Below the pieces are notes generated by a model. It had not been told where the DNA came from. It made no database searches and worked only from the letters and a program-made list of their open reading frames with translations. The position numbers and the translations under genes are program-made. Shown piece after piece: positions 7,856-15,514 of a stretch of DNA of 42,795 bases. Origin of the DNA: Alphaproteobacteria bacterium (GTDB lineage Bacteria; Pseudomonadota; Alphaproteobacteria; Reyranellales; Reyranellaceae); the NCBI GenBank assembly GCA_019235415.1, contig JAFAKN010000386.1, forward strand, positions 1-42,795. Direction: 5' to 3'. Position 1 is the stretch's first letter, and each line of letters opens with the position of its first letter.

Positions 7856-8443
7856 TCAGAACATGTAGCGGAAGGCGACGAAGCCGCCCAGCAGCGCCAC
7901 GACGAACGCCGAGGTGATCAGCGTCAGGCGCTCCTCGATGAAGTGCCGGATCGGCTCGCCGAACTTCCACAGCAACGCTGCCAGAAGAAAGAAGCGCAGG
8001 CCACGCGTCACGATGGACGCCCACACGAATGTGAAGAGATCGAAATGGGCCGCTCCCGAGGCGATGGTCACCAGCTTATAGGGAATGGGCGTCAGGCCTT
8101 TGATCAGGATGATCCAGATGCCGTACTCGGCGAAGCCCGCCCGGAAGGCGTCGAGGCTTTTTTGCAGGCCGTAGGTCTGCACGACCCATTCGCCCAGCGT
8201 CTCGAAGAAGTAGTAGCCGATAGCGTAGCCCAGCAGACCGCCCAGCACCGAGCACACCGTGCAGACCAGCGCGATCTTGAACGCCCTGGTGCGGTCGGCC
8301 AGCACCATCGGGATCAGCATCGCATCCGGCGGGATGGGAAAGATCGAGCTTTCGAGGAAGGAAACCAGGCCCAGCACAGCCAGGGCCCGCGGGTGAGCCG
8401 CCAGCCGGATCACCCAATCGTAGAGACGACGCAGCATGGCCAT
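7856..8443 (-). CDS. YqaA/DedA-family membrane protein (VTT domain)
   Basis: 195 aa with about four to five membrane helices. The stretch SFLESSIFPIPPDAMLIPM near residues 28-46 is the conserved re-entrant start of SNARE-associated/DedA (VTT) proteins, and LIKGLTPIPYKLVTIASG is the second conserved motif, with the Gly-x-Pro and Pro-x-Lys positions typical of the YqaA branch. DedA relatives are linked to polyprenyl-phosphate or phospholipid translocation and to membrane potential; the substrate here is unknown. First gene of the dsbB-coq7 operon. The start could be M1 or M3. Confidence 0.85.
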   Translation of the reverse strand: MAMLRRLYDWVIRLAAHPRALAVLGLVSFLESSIFPIPPDAMLIPMVLADRTRAFKIALVCTVCSVLGGLLGYAIGYYFFETLGEWVVQTYGLQKSLDAFRAGFAEYGIWIILIKGLTPIPYKLVTIASGAAHFDLFTFVWASIVTRGLRFFLLAALLWKFGEPIRHFIEERLTLITSAFVVALLGGFVAFRYMF

Positions 8444-8458
8444 GAACTAGCAGGTCGC

Positions 8459-8582
8459 GCTGGGGGCGCGCGACTCCAGTCGCGCGTCATCGCTGGGGCA
8501 AAGCGAAGGCCGCGCCATTGGACCTGCCTGCGCGAAGCCGAAGCGGCTTCGCTTCGGCGAAGGCAGGATGGCGCCCCCCAGC
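8459..8582. repeat. Composite palindromic repeat region
   Basis: GCTGGGGGCGC at 8459-8469 is answered by GCGCCCCCCAGC at 8571-8582. Inside are a GCGCGACTCCAGTCGCGC palindrome and a further GAAGCCGAAGCGGCTTCG-type hairpin. The left part is a diverged copy of the perfect palindrome at 15433-15499. It fills the space between the YqaA/DedA-like and nitronate monooxygenase genes. Confidence 0.55.
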
Positions 8583-8583
8583 G

Positions 8584-9585
8584 TCACTCCGCCGCTTGTC
8601 GCAGCTGCGTCGGCACCGTCTCGCCGGCGAACAGCGCGGCGCGGGCGGCTTCGTACTCGGCCTTGAGCCGCGCCACGATCTCGGCGGCGGGCGGCGCGTC
8701 AAAGATCTGGCCGACGCCCTGGCCGGCGCCCCAGATGTCGCGCCACGCCTTGGCCTTGGTGTTGCCGCCCGAGCCGAAGTTCATCTTGCTCTTGTCGGCC
8801 ACCGGCAGGTCGTCGGGATCGAGCCCGGCCGCGGCGATGCTGCGCTTCAGGTAGTTGCCATGCACGCCGGTGAAAAGGTTGGTGTAGACGATCTCCTCGC
8901 CGCTCGACTCGATGATGCACTGCTTGTTGCCTTCGGAGGCGTTGGCCTCCTTGCTCGCCGTGAAGCGCGTACCGATGTAGGCGAGGTCGGCGCCGACCGC
9001 CTGCGCCGCCAGCACCGAGGCGCCGTTGGCGATCGCGCCCGAAAGCAACAGGCAGCCGTCGTAGAACTGGCGCACTTCGGGCACCAGCGCGAACGGCGAC
9101 AGTCGGCCGGCATGGCCGCCGGCGCCGGCGCACACCAGGATCAGCCCGTCGACGCCCGCCTGCAATGCGCGCTTGGCGTGCTGGATGTTGGTGACATCGT
9201 GAAACACCAGGCCGCCGTAGCGCTTGGCCGACTTCACGACGTCGTCGGGCGCGCGCAGTGAAGTGATCTGGATCGGCACCTTGTACTTCTCGCAGAGCTC
9301 GACGTCGTGCTGCAGGCGATCGTTCGAGCTGTGCACGATCTGGTTGACCGCGAACGGCGCCACCTTGGCGCCGGGATGCGCGCGCTTGTGCTCGGCGAGC
9401 TCCGTCGTGATGCGCTGCAGCCAGGTCTCCAGCATCTCCTTGGGCCGCGCGTTGAGCGCGGGGAAGGCGCCGACGATGCCGGCCTTGCACTGCTCGATCA
9501 CGAGATCGGGATTGGAGACGATGAACAAGGGCGCGCCGACCACCGGAATCGACAGGCTGTCGCGCAGCAAAGCAGGCAGAGCCAT
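8584..9585 (-). CDS. Nitronate monooxygenase (2-nitropropane dioxygenase family)
   Basis: 333 aa FMN-dependent TIM barrel. Hallmarks are the N-terminal PVVGAPLFIVSNPDLV substrate loop, GAFPALNARP, the central VCAGAGGHAGRLS with the catalytic His, and SGAIANGASVLAAQAVGADLAYIGTRF (phosphate-binding region, here abridged in meaning only). The enzyme oxidises alkyl nitronates such as propionate 3-nitronate, but many homologs act on other substrates or as enoyl reductases. It lies 15 bases downstream of the GST gene in the same direction, so the two are probably cotranscribed. Confidence 0.85.
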   Translation of the reverse strand: MALPALLRDSLSIPVVGAPLFIVSNPDLVIEQCKAGIVGAFPALNARPKEMLETWLQRITTELAEHKRAHPGAKVAPFAVNQIVHSSNDRLQHDVELCEKYKVPIQITSLRAPDDVVKSAKRYGGLVFHDVTNIQHAKRALQAGVDGLILVCAGAGGHAGRLSPFALVPEVRQFYDGCLLLSGAIANGASVLAAQAVGADLAYIGTRFTASKEANASEGNKQCIIESSGEEIVYTNLFTGVHGNYLKRSIAAAGLDPDDLPVADKSKMNFGSGGNTKAKAWRDIWGAGQGVGQIFDAPPAAEIVARLKAEYEAARAALFAGETVPTQLRQAAE

Positions 9586-9600
9586 GAGCAGAAAACCTCG

Positions 9601-10266
9601 TTATTTCAGCAGGGCGTAGGGACCGCCGCGTTCGATTGCGCGCTTGTATGCCGGGCGCGCGTGGATGCGGTCAAGGAAGGCCGAAAGCTTCGGCAAGCGC
9701 GGGGCGAGACCCGCGCGTGCGGCGGCGGCTTCGAGGGGAAAGCTCATCTGGACGTCGGCCGCGGAAAACGCACCGCCCGCGAACCACTCGCGGTCCGCCA
9801 GCTCGCCTTCGAGAAACGCAAGATGCATCGCAAGTTGCGGGTCGAGCCGGACGCGATCGGCGCCAGCCGAGATCATGCGCGCCACCGGCCGCATCAGCGC
9901 CGGCACCTGTGACGGAATGCGCGAGAAGATGAGCTTCATGACCAGGATCGGCATCAGCGAGCCTTCCGCGTAGTGCATGAAGTAGGTGTAGCGCAGGCGC
10001 TCCGGCGTGCCGGCCGCGGGCACGAACCGCCCCTTGTCGTAGGTCTCGACCAGGTACTCGAGGATCGCGCCCGATTCGGCCAGCGTCCTGTCGCCGTCGG
10101 TGATCACCGGCGACTTGCCGAGCGGATGGACCGCGCCGAGCGAGGCCGGCGCCATCATCGTCGGCTCGCGCTGGTAGGGCTTGACCTCGTACTCGAGGCC
10201 AAGCTCTTCCAAGAGCCACAGCACGCGCTGCGAGCGCGAGTCGTTGAGATGGTGGACGACGATCAC
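9601..10266 (-). CDS. Glutathione S-transferase
   Basis: 221 aa. The N-terminal thioredoxin-like domain starts MIVVHHLNDSRSQRVLWLLE, with Ser in the glutathione-activating region, and contains SPVITDGDRTLAESGAILEYL, the cis-Pro and the DG/ES glutathione-binding motif. A helical domain follows with FSAADVQMSFPLEA (the usual N-capping box). Cytosolic detoxification or isomerisation is likely; substrate unknown. The start is GTG at 10266, 9 bases from the stop of the carotenoid oxygenase gene. Confidence 0.9.
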   Translation of the reverse strand: MIVVHHLNDSRSQRVLWLLEELGLEYEVKPYQREPTMMAPASLGAVHPLGKSPVITDGDRTLAESGAILEYLVETYDKGRFVPAAGTPERLRYTYFMHYAEGSLMPILVMKLIFSRIPSQVPALMRPVARMISAGADRVRLDPQLAMHLAFLEGELADREWFAGGAFSAADVQMSFPLEAAAARAGLAPRLPKLSAFLDRIHARPAYKRAIERGGPYALLK

Positions 10267-10275
10267 GGCAGATCT

Positions 10276-11712
10276 TCAGAGCGGGCCGGGCCGCCAGTTG
10301 CCGTGGAAACCGGCCGGCACGCGACTCGTGAGATGGGCGAGCGCCACCGGTCCCTTGGCGATGTCGGTCGCTTCGAACACGGCGAGGTCGCTGCGCCCTT
10401 CGGTCGCCCAGTAGATCACGCTCAGCACCCAGCCGTCGCCCTCCGGCGCATCGTCGCCGCGGGCGACGAAGATCGGCTCGCCGAACCGATCCGCGGGCTC
10501 GGACGTCCAGGTCGCGCTCTTGCCGGTCGCGAGGTCGTAGTGGGTGATGCCGTCCTGCCGCGGCTCGCCGGTCTTGGGATCGGCGACGTTGCCCGACACG
10601 ATCCAACCGTGCCGGTAGTCGCTCATGCAAAAACGCTCGTCGAAGCGCGGGAACTCGCCGGCGCGATCATCGAGCTGCTCCTCCCGGAAGGTGTTGGATT
10701 GGCCGGCGAGGTCGAACGTCCAGCGGAACAGCCGTGCCGCCGGCGTCTGCTCGCTTGCGGGCGAGCCGTCGGGGCGCGGGAACAGCGGCGCCACGTCGTA
10801 TTTCATGACGTCGATCACGATCTTGCCGTCGGCAGTCTCGAAATGGTTCATCGGGTGGAAGACATAGCACGGCGGGGCGGCGATCCACCGCGCCTCGGCG
10901 ACGCTGCCGTTGCGCGGGATGAAGGCGATGTGCGTCCCCTTGTCAGGCTCCCAGGCGAATACCGGCTTGCCCGACATCGCCCGTTCAAGCGAGCTGGTGA
11001 GGGGGAAGATCGGCACGATGATCCAGTTCCGCGTCACGGCGAAGTCGTGGATCATGCTGGGATAGGGCCCGTCGAGGATCTCGGCGCGCGTCACCTTGCC
11101 GTCCTCGGTCACGCTCTGGATGCTGACCTGCTTGGTGAAGCGGCCCGTGGCGGAGTAGCCGAAAAAGACCATCTCGCCGGTCTTGGGATCGAGCTTGGGA
11201 TGGGCGGTGAACGGCCCGCAGAGCTTGTCGCCGAACGTCTCGTAACCGTCCTTTGCGCCCACCGGCATCAGGCTCTTGGCATCGAGCGAAACCGGCGCGT
11301 GCGCCTCTTCGAGCGCGAGAAGCTTGCCGCCGTGCCAGACGATGTTGGTGTTGGCGATCGTCGAGTTCACGCTCTGCACCTTTGGGTCGGTGAACATCGG
11401 ATTGCCGAAGGTGCCGAACAGCGCCTCGCCCTCCTGGTTCTCCAGCCGCCACTTGGGCGTGCGCACCCAGCGGTTCTTGTAGGAGACGTTGCCGTTTTCG
11501 AGGTGAAAGGCGTGGATCATGCCGTCGCCGCCGAACCAATGGTACGGCCCGCGCGGCGCGAACTGCGGGTTGGGGCCGTTGCGGTAGAGCGTGCCGCAGA
11601 GCTCCTTCGGCAGCTCGCCGCTGACGTGCAGATGCCCGGCATCGGCTTCGGTGCTCACCGGGGCGTAGTAGCCGCGCAGGAAGGGATTGTCGGTCGGGAA
11701 GGCCTTGGCCAT
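10276..11712 (-). CDS. Carotenoid cleavage oxygenase family protein
   Basis: 478 aa, seven-bladed propeller with a non-haem Fe(II) held by four His. Candidate ligands sit in the expected contexts: FTAHPKLDPKTGEM, MIHDFAVT, VFHPMNHFE, and the C-terminal PAGFHGNW. RNGPNPQFAP and WFGGDGMIHAFHLENG near the N-terminus are strong family signatures. Members cleave carotenoids, apocarotenoids or lignostilbenes; no carotenoid genes are nearby, so a lignin-derived stilbene is equally possible. The ATG at 11712 (MAKAFPTDNP) was chosen because AGGAG lies 5 bases upstream; the longer frame starts earlier without such a site. First gene of a likely operon with GST and nitronate monooxygenase. Confidence 0.88.
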   Translation of the reverse strand: MAKAFPTDNPFLRGYYAPVSTEADAGHLHVSGELPKELCGTLYRNGPNPQFAPRGPYHWFGGDGMIHAFHLENGNVSYKNRWVRTPKWRLENQEGEALFGTFGNPMFTDPKVQSVNSTIANTNIVWHGGKLLALEEAHAPVSLDAKSLMPVGAKDGYETFGDKLCGPFTAHPKLDPKTGEMVFFGYSATGRFTKQVSIQSVTEDGKVTRAEILDGPYPSMIHDFAVTRNWIIVPIFPLTSSLERAMSGKPVFAWEPDKGTHIAFIPRNGSVAEARWIAAPPCYVFHPMNHFETADGKIVIDVMKYDVAPLFPRPDGSPASEQTPAARLFRWTFDLAGQSNTFREEQLDDRAGEFPRFDERFCMSDYRHGWIVSGNVADPKTGEPRQDGITHYDLATGKSATWTSEPADRFGEPIFVARGDDAPEGDGWVLSVIYWATEGRSDLAVFEATDIAKGPVALAHLTSRVPAGFHGNWRPGPL

Positions 11713-11742
11713 GGCGCGCTCCTGCTGTTTAAGGGTAACGCT

Positions 11743-11770
11743 GTGTACGTATCGGACGCTATCAATACAC
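11743..11770. promoter_or_regulatory. Imperfect operator-like dyad upstream of carotenoid oxygenase
   Basis: GTGTA (11743-11747) and TACAC (11766-11770) bound a 28-bp imperfect dyad centred about 45 bases before the ATG at 11712. On the minus strand a TTGATA (complement of 11760-11765) inside it resembles a -35 box, but no good -10 follows. A repressor site is possible, not shown. Confidence 0.3.
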
Positions 11771-11899
11771 GCTGTTTCCCGCAAGTGAATTCTGGGCGTC
11801 AGTCCGGTATTCTGCGTCTGCGTCCCAATACCGCGTCAGTCGGCGGGTGCGGCGGAGGGTGTCCGTCTGGGGTGCCGGCGGTCAGCGCTACAGCAACGC

Positions 11900-11967
11900 T
11901 GTCATCCCGAGGACGAAGGCCGAGGGATCCTTAGGACGAAGGATCCCTCGCTGCGCTCGGGATGACA
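11900..11967. repeat. Palindromic GTCATCCCGAG repeat
   Basis: TGTCATCCCGAG at the left and CTCGGGATGACA at the right end an imperfect palindrome with an internal AGGGATCCTT/AAGGATCCCT stem. The same family is at 37102-37169, with a diverged copy at 17784-17858. Repeats of this type are widespread in proteobacterial genomes. It lies just after the stop of the serine hydrolase gene at 11972. Confidence 0.65.
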
Positions 11968-11971
11968 GTAG

Positions 11972-13192
11972 TCATTTCACCCACACGCCGCCGTCCTTGC
12001 TCTTGTAGCCGAGCGACAGGTACGCCGCGTCGACCAGGGACTGGCCGCGCTCGTTCATGAGCAGCCCGGGCCCCATCTGGTTCATGGTGTAACCGAAGGA
12101 AAGCCCGGCGACCGGATCGGCGAAGCCCAGCGATCCGCCGGCGCCGACATGGCCGAACGCGGCGCTGCCTAAAATCACGCTGTCGACGTCGGGGCCGAAG
12201 ATCTTCGCCCCGAGGCTGCGCTTGCGGTTGTCCATCGACTTCATGAAGCCCAGCGCAAAGCGCGTCGGGATGCGCAAGGTCGCGTCGTCGTGCGTCGCCA
12301 TCGAGACCTCGGCCATGCGCGCGAGCGTGGCGGCATCGACGAGGCTGCCGCCGCCGTTGGCCAGCGGCGCGTACATGCCGGCGAGCCCCCGGGCGTTGGT
12401 GATGCCGTTGGCAGCGCCGATCTCGGCGGCGCGGCCGGCGCGCGTGTTGGCACCGCCGGATCGCCACGCGCCGACGTTCAGGAAGAACAGCGACGGGATC
12501 GACTGCTTGTCGGTCGCGAGGTCGCGCAGGAATGGCGTCTTGGCGTCCTCGGCCTTGAGCGGGTACTGCATGATCGGCGCCACTCGAGGCTCGATCTCCT
12601 CAGGCAAGCCGATCCAGAAATCGATGCCGAGCGGTCGAGCGATCTCCTCCTGGAAGAACGCGCCCAGCGAGGTGCCGCTGGCGCGCCGCACCATCTCGCC
12701 AACGGTCCAGCCGAAGGTGAAGCCGTGATAGCCGTTGCGCGTGCCCGGAACCCAGAACGGCTCCTCGTCGGCGACCCGCTCGGTCATGTAGTCCCATTCG
12801 TAGGGACCAGTGTCCTTCAGGCGCTCGCGCAGTGCCGGCACGCCGGCCGAATGGTCGAGCATCATGCGTGTCGTGACGTGCGCCTTGCCGTTCTGGCCGA
12901 ACTCGGGCCACAGCTCGACGACCGGCGCGTCGAGATCGAGCTTGCCGCGGCTTGCTAAAACATGGGCGCAGAGCGCGGTGGCTCCCTTGGTGCACGAGAA
13001 CACGATGCTGACCGTGTCGCGCGTCCAGGGGCTCTGCGTCTTGCGATCGGCGACGCCGCCCCACAGGTCGACTACCGTCTCGCCGCCGACCGTGAGGCTG
13101 ACCGAGGCACCGACCTCGCCGTTGCTCTTGAAGTTCTCGGCGAAGGCTTCGGCGACGCGCTCGAAGCCCGGCCTGCAAATGCCTTCGGTCAT
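11972..13192 (-). CDS. Serine hydrolase, beta-lactamase family (esterase-like)
   Basis: 406 aa. SxxK is S66-C-T-K69, the Tyr motif is Y155-H-G, and a C-terminal FGHVGAGGSLGF block supplies the third motif. FSCTKGATALCAHVLASRG and MMLDHSAGVPAL are typical of family VIII carboxylesterases such as EstB-like enzymes. There is no signal peptide. The ATG at 13192 overlaps the stop of the upstream esterase (ATGA), so it is probably translationally coupled as the third gene of the AlkA-esterase-hydrolase set. Substrate unknown. Confidence 0.85.
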   Translation of the reverse strand: MTEGICRPGFERVAEAFAENFKSNGEVGASVSLTVGGETVVDLWGGVADRKTQSPWTRDTVSIVFSCTKGATALCAHVLASRGKLDLDAPVVELWPEFGQNGKAHVTTRMMLDHSAGVPALRERLKDTGPYEWDYMTERVADEEPFWVPGTRNGYHGFTFGWTVGEMVRRASGTSLGAFFQEEIARPLGIDFWIGLPEEIEPRVAPIMQYPLKAEDAKTPFLRDLATDKQSIPSLFFLNVGAWRSGGANTRAGRAAEIGAANGITNARGLAGMYAPLANGGGSLVDAATLARMAEVSMATHDDATLRIPTRFALGFMKSMDNRKRSLGAKIFGPDVDSVILGSAAFGHVGAGGSLGFADPVAGLSFGYTMNQMGPGLLMNERGQSLVDAAYLSLGYKSKDGGVWVK

Positions 13193-13866
13193 CGGGGGGC
13201 CTGTTGGGGAACCGGCAGTTTGAACACCTCGAGCAGGAAGCGGGCGGCGTGCGACAGCGCGCTCTCGTTGATGCCGTGGCCGACGCCCGGCGCGATATGC
13301 ACGGCGACGTTCAAGCCGTTCTGCTGCAGCACCTCGGCGGCGCGCTCGGTCAGCACGTGCGGCAGCATCTCGTCGGCATCGCCGTGCGCCAGCAGAATGG
13401 GCGGCCGCGAGCGCATCTCGGCCTTCAGCACCTCGGCGCCGGGCAACATGCCGGAAAAGCCCACGATGCCGGCAAGCCGCTTCGCGCGGCGCAGACCGAC
13501 ATGCAGCGCCATCATCGTTCCCTGCGAGAAGCCGACGAGGGCCGTCTGGCTTTCGTCGAGGCCGTAGCGCGCCATGGTCTCGTCGAGGAAGGCCTCGGCG
13601 AACGGCGCGGCCGCCCGCACGCCGGCGAGCGCCAGCGCCGGGTCGAGCCGCGAGATGCCGAACCACTGATAGCCGTACGGATTGCCCTCGCAGGGGTAAG
13701 GCGCATTCGGCGCGTGGAACGCGAGGTCGGGCATGATGGGCGCCAGCACGGGCGCGAGTCCGATCAAATCGTTGCCGTCGGCGCCATAGCCGTGCAGCAG
13801 GATCACGAGATGGCCGGGCTTGCCGCCGGCCTGCGGCCCGAAGCTCGGGCCTTCGAGCTTGATCAT
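13189..13866 (-). CDS. Carboxylesterase / phospholipase-type alpha/beta hydrolase
   Basis: 225 aa. The order HLVILLHGYGADGNDLIGLA, then the nucleophile elbow GFSQGTMMAL (Ser), the acid in LAHGDADEMLP and the His in GVGHGIN matches the carboxylesterase/phospholipase (YpfH, acyl-protein thioesterase-like) family. It is cytoplasmic. The start at 13866 (MIKLEGPSFG) overlaps the glycosylase stop by ATGA, and the 3' end overlaps the next gene the same way. Coupling with a DNA glycosylase does not suggest an obvious joint function. Confidence 0.88.
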   Translation of the reverse strand: MIKLEGPSFGPQAGGKPGHLVILLHGYGADGNDLIGLAPVLAPIMPDLAFHAPNAPYPCEGNPYGYQWFGISRLDPALALAGVRAAAPFAEAFLDETMARYGLDESQTALVGFSQGTMMALHVGLRRAKRLAGIVGFSGMLPGAEVLKAEMRSRPPILLAHGDADEMLPHVLTERAAEVLQQNGLNVAVHIAPGVGHGINESALSHAARFLLEVFKLPVPQQAPR

Positions 13867-14555
13867 GAAGCGTCGGCCTCCGCTTTGGGCTGGCTCTTCG
13901 GGAGCTCGGTCTTGGGGGCTTTGGCGCTCCAGTCCGGCATGTTGCGGCGATAGTGCCAGAGCAGCAGGGCGGCAGCACTGCGCCACGGGCGCCACGGCTC
14001 TGCGATTTTGATCAACCGCTTGGCGTCGGGACGCTTGCGCAGGCGTTTCAGGTGCTGCGCTGCGATGACCAGGCCGAGGTCGAGGCCCGGCATGATGTCG
14101 GGCCGGCCATGCGCGAACATCAGGTAGATCTCGGCCGTCCACGGGCCGATGCCCTTGGCCTGCGTCAGCATGGCGATGGCCGCTTCGTCGTCGAGCGTGT
14201 CGAGGAGCGCGAAGTCGATGCGGCCCTCGACGATGTCGCCGGCGAGGCTGCGGCCGTAGCGCATCTTTGCGTTGGAGAGCCCCACGGCGCGAAGTTGCTC
14301 GTCGCTCTGTGCCAGGAAGTCGGCCGGCTCCATGCTGGGCACGGCGGCCTCGAGTCTCAGCCAGATGCTGCGCGCGGCGTGGACCGAGACCTGCTGGCCG
14401 ACGATCGAACGCATCAAGCCGTTGAACCCGGTCGGCACCTCGCGCAACGCGGGGTGCCCGACCTCCTTCAGCACGCGGGCGAAATCCGCGTCGACCTTAG
14501 CCAGATGCCGCATCGCCTTCCTGAGGTTGGCGGCATCGAGAACCACTTGCACCAT
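13863..14555 (-). CDS. DNA-3-methyladenine glycosylase II-like (AlkA family)
   Basis: 230 aa helix-hairpin-helix glycosylase. The N-terminal region has the family's SIVGQQVSVHAARSIWLRL; the HhH is TQAKGIGPWTAEIYLMFA; the catalytic Asp sits in IMPGLDLGL as in AlkA. It removes alkylated bases such as 3-methyladenine in base excision repair. It lacks the N-terminal AlkA extension of E. coli, as is common in alphaproteobacteria. The ATG at 14555 is 45 bases from the divergent gluQ start; the longer open frame upstream is only antisense of gluQ. Confidence 0.88.
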   Translation of the reverse strand: MVQVVLDAANLRKAMRHLAKVDADFARVLKEVGHPALREVPTGFNGLMRSIVGQQVSVHAARSIWLRLEAAVPSMEPADFLAQSDEQLRAVGLSNAKMRYGRSLAGDIVEGRIDFALLDTLDDEAAIAMLTQAKGIGPWTAEIYLMFAHGRPDIMPGLDLGLVIAAQHLKRLRKRPDAKRLIKIAEPWRPWRSAAALLLWHYRRNMPDWSAKAPKTELPKSQPKAEADAS

Positions 14556-14600
14556 GGCCCCGCATAGCACGCCGCGGGCACCCGCTGTAACGTCGCTCGC

Positions 14601-15461
14601 ATGTCCGTCGTCACGCGTTTTGCCCCCAGCCCGACCGGCGAGCTGCATCTCGGCAGCGCCTATTCGGCCTGGACGGGGTGGCATCGGGCGCGCGAGGCGG
14701 GCGGTCGCTTCGTGGTCCGCATCGAGGACATCGACATCCGTCGCTGCCGCCGCGAGTTCGAGCACGCCATTCTCGAGGACCTGCGCTGGCTCGGCTTCAC
14801 CTGGGACGGCGAGGTGAGGCGCCAGTCGGCGCATTTTGCCGATTACGGAAAAGTGCTCGACCAGCTCGACGAGATGGGCCTCGTCTACCCCTGCTTCTGC
14901 AGCCGCGCCGACATCGAGCGCGAGATCGCTGCTTCTGCGAACGCGCCGCACGGTCCGGATGGTCCGCTTTACCCTGGCACCTGCCGGCATCTTTCGCTGC
15001 AGGAACGCCGCGCACGCATGGCGGCGGGACATGAGCACTGCGTGCGGCTCGATGTCGAGCACGCCGCTGCGCGGGCCGGGCCGTACCACTTCGTCGACGA
15101 GACGCGTGGCTGCATCGAAGGCGAGCCGCGCTTGCTCGGCGACTTCGTCATCGCCCGCAAGGACACCCCGACCAGCTATCACCTCTCGGTCACGGTCGAC
15201 GATCAGCTTCAGGAGATCACCCTGGTGACGCGCGGCGAGGACGTGCTGCCCTCGACCCACGTCCATGTCCTGCTGCAGAAGCTGCTCGGCTACCGCACGC
15301 CGCTCTACGCGCATCACAGGCTCCTGCGCGACCCGACCGGTCGGCGTTTCGCCAAGCGCGACCGCGACATGACGATCCGCAGCATGCGGGAGCGGGGGAT
15401 GACGCCGCAGCAGGTAGTGGAGCTGGCTCTTAGCTGGGGGCGCGCCACTCCAGTGGCGTGA
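14601..15461 (+). CDS. gluQ: Glutamyl-Q tRNA(Asp) synthetase
   Basis: 286 aa. A truncated class I glutamyl-tRNA synthetase with no anticodon-binding domain: it activates Glu and attaches it to queuosine in tRNA(Asp). HIGH-like motif H16-L-G-S19 in FAPSPTGELHLGSA; zinc site C98, C100, Y124, C128; KMSKS-like loop FAKRDRDMTI near residue 250. The last nine residues (SWGRATPVA) and the stop are encoded by the left arm of a 26-bp palindrome (15433-15499), so the natural C-terminus was probably changed by a repeat insertion. Confidence 0.92.
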   Translation: MSVVTRFAPSPTGELHLGSAYSAWTGWHRAREAGGRFVVRIEDIDIRRCRREFEHAILEDLRWLGFTWDGEVRRQSAHFADYGKVLDQLDEMGLVYPCFCSRADIEREIAASANAPHGPDGPLYPGTCRHLSLQERRARMAAGHEHCVRLDVEHAAARAGPYHFVDETRGCIEGEPRLLGDFVIARKDTPTSYHLSVTVDDQLQEITLVTRGEDVLPSTHVHVLLQKLLGYRTPLYAHHRLLRDPTGRRFAKRDRDMTIRSMRERGMTPQQVVELALSWGRATPVA

Positions 15462-15499
15462 CTCTCATGACCGCGCCACTGGAGTGGCGCGCCCCCAGC
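15433..15499. repeat. Perfect 26-bp inverted repeat at the gluQ 3' end
   Basis: Arms 15433-15458 and 15474-15499 are exact inverted copies with a 15-base loop; each arm also contains the smaller palindrome GCCACTCCAGTGGC. A relative lies at 8459-8582. The strong hairpin would end or stabilise the gluQ transcript; there is no T tract on the plus side. Confidence 0.75.
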
Positions 15500-15514
15500 G
15501 ACTAACATTCCGCT

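Noticed and set aside
9973-11934. 653-aa plus frame
   Set aside because: Antisense of the GST and carotenoid oxygenase genes; Arg/His/Leu/Val-rich with no recognisable motif.
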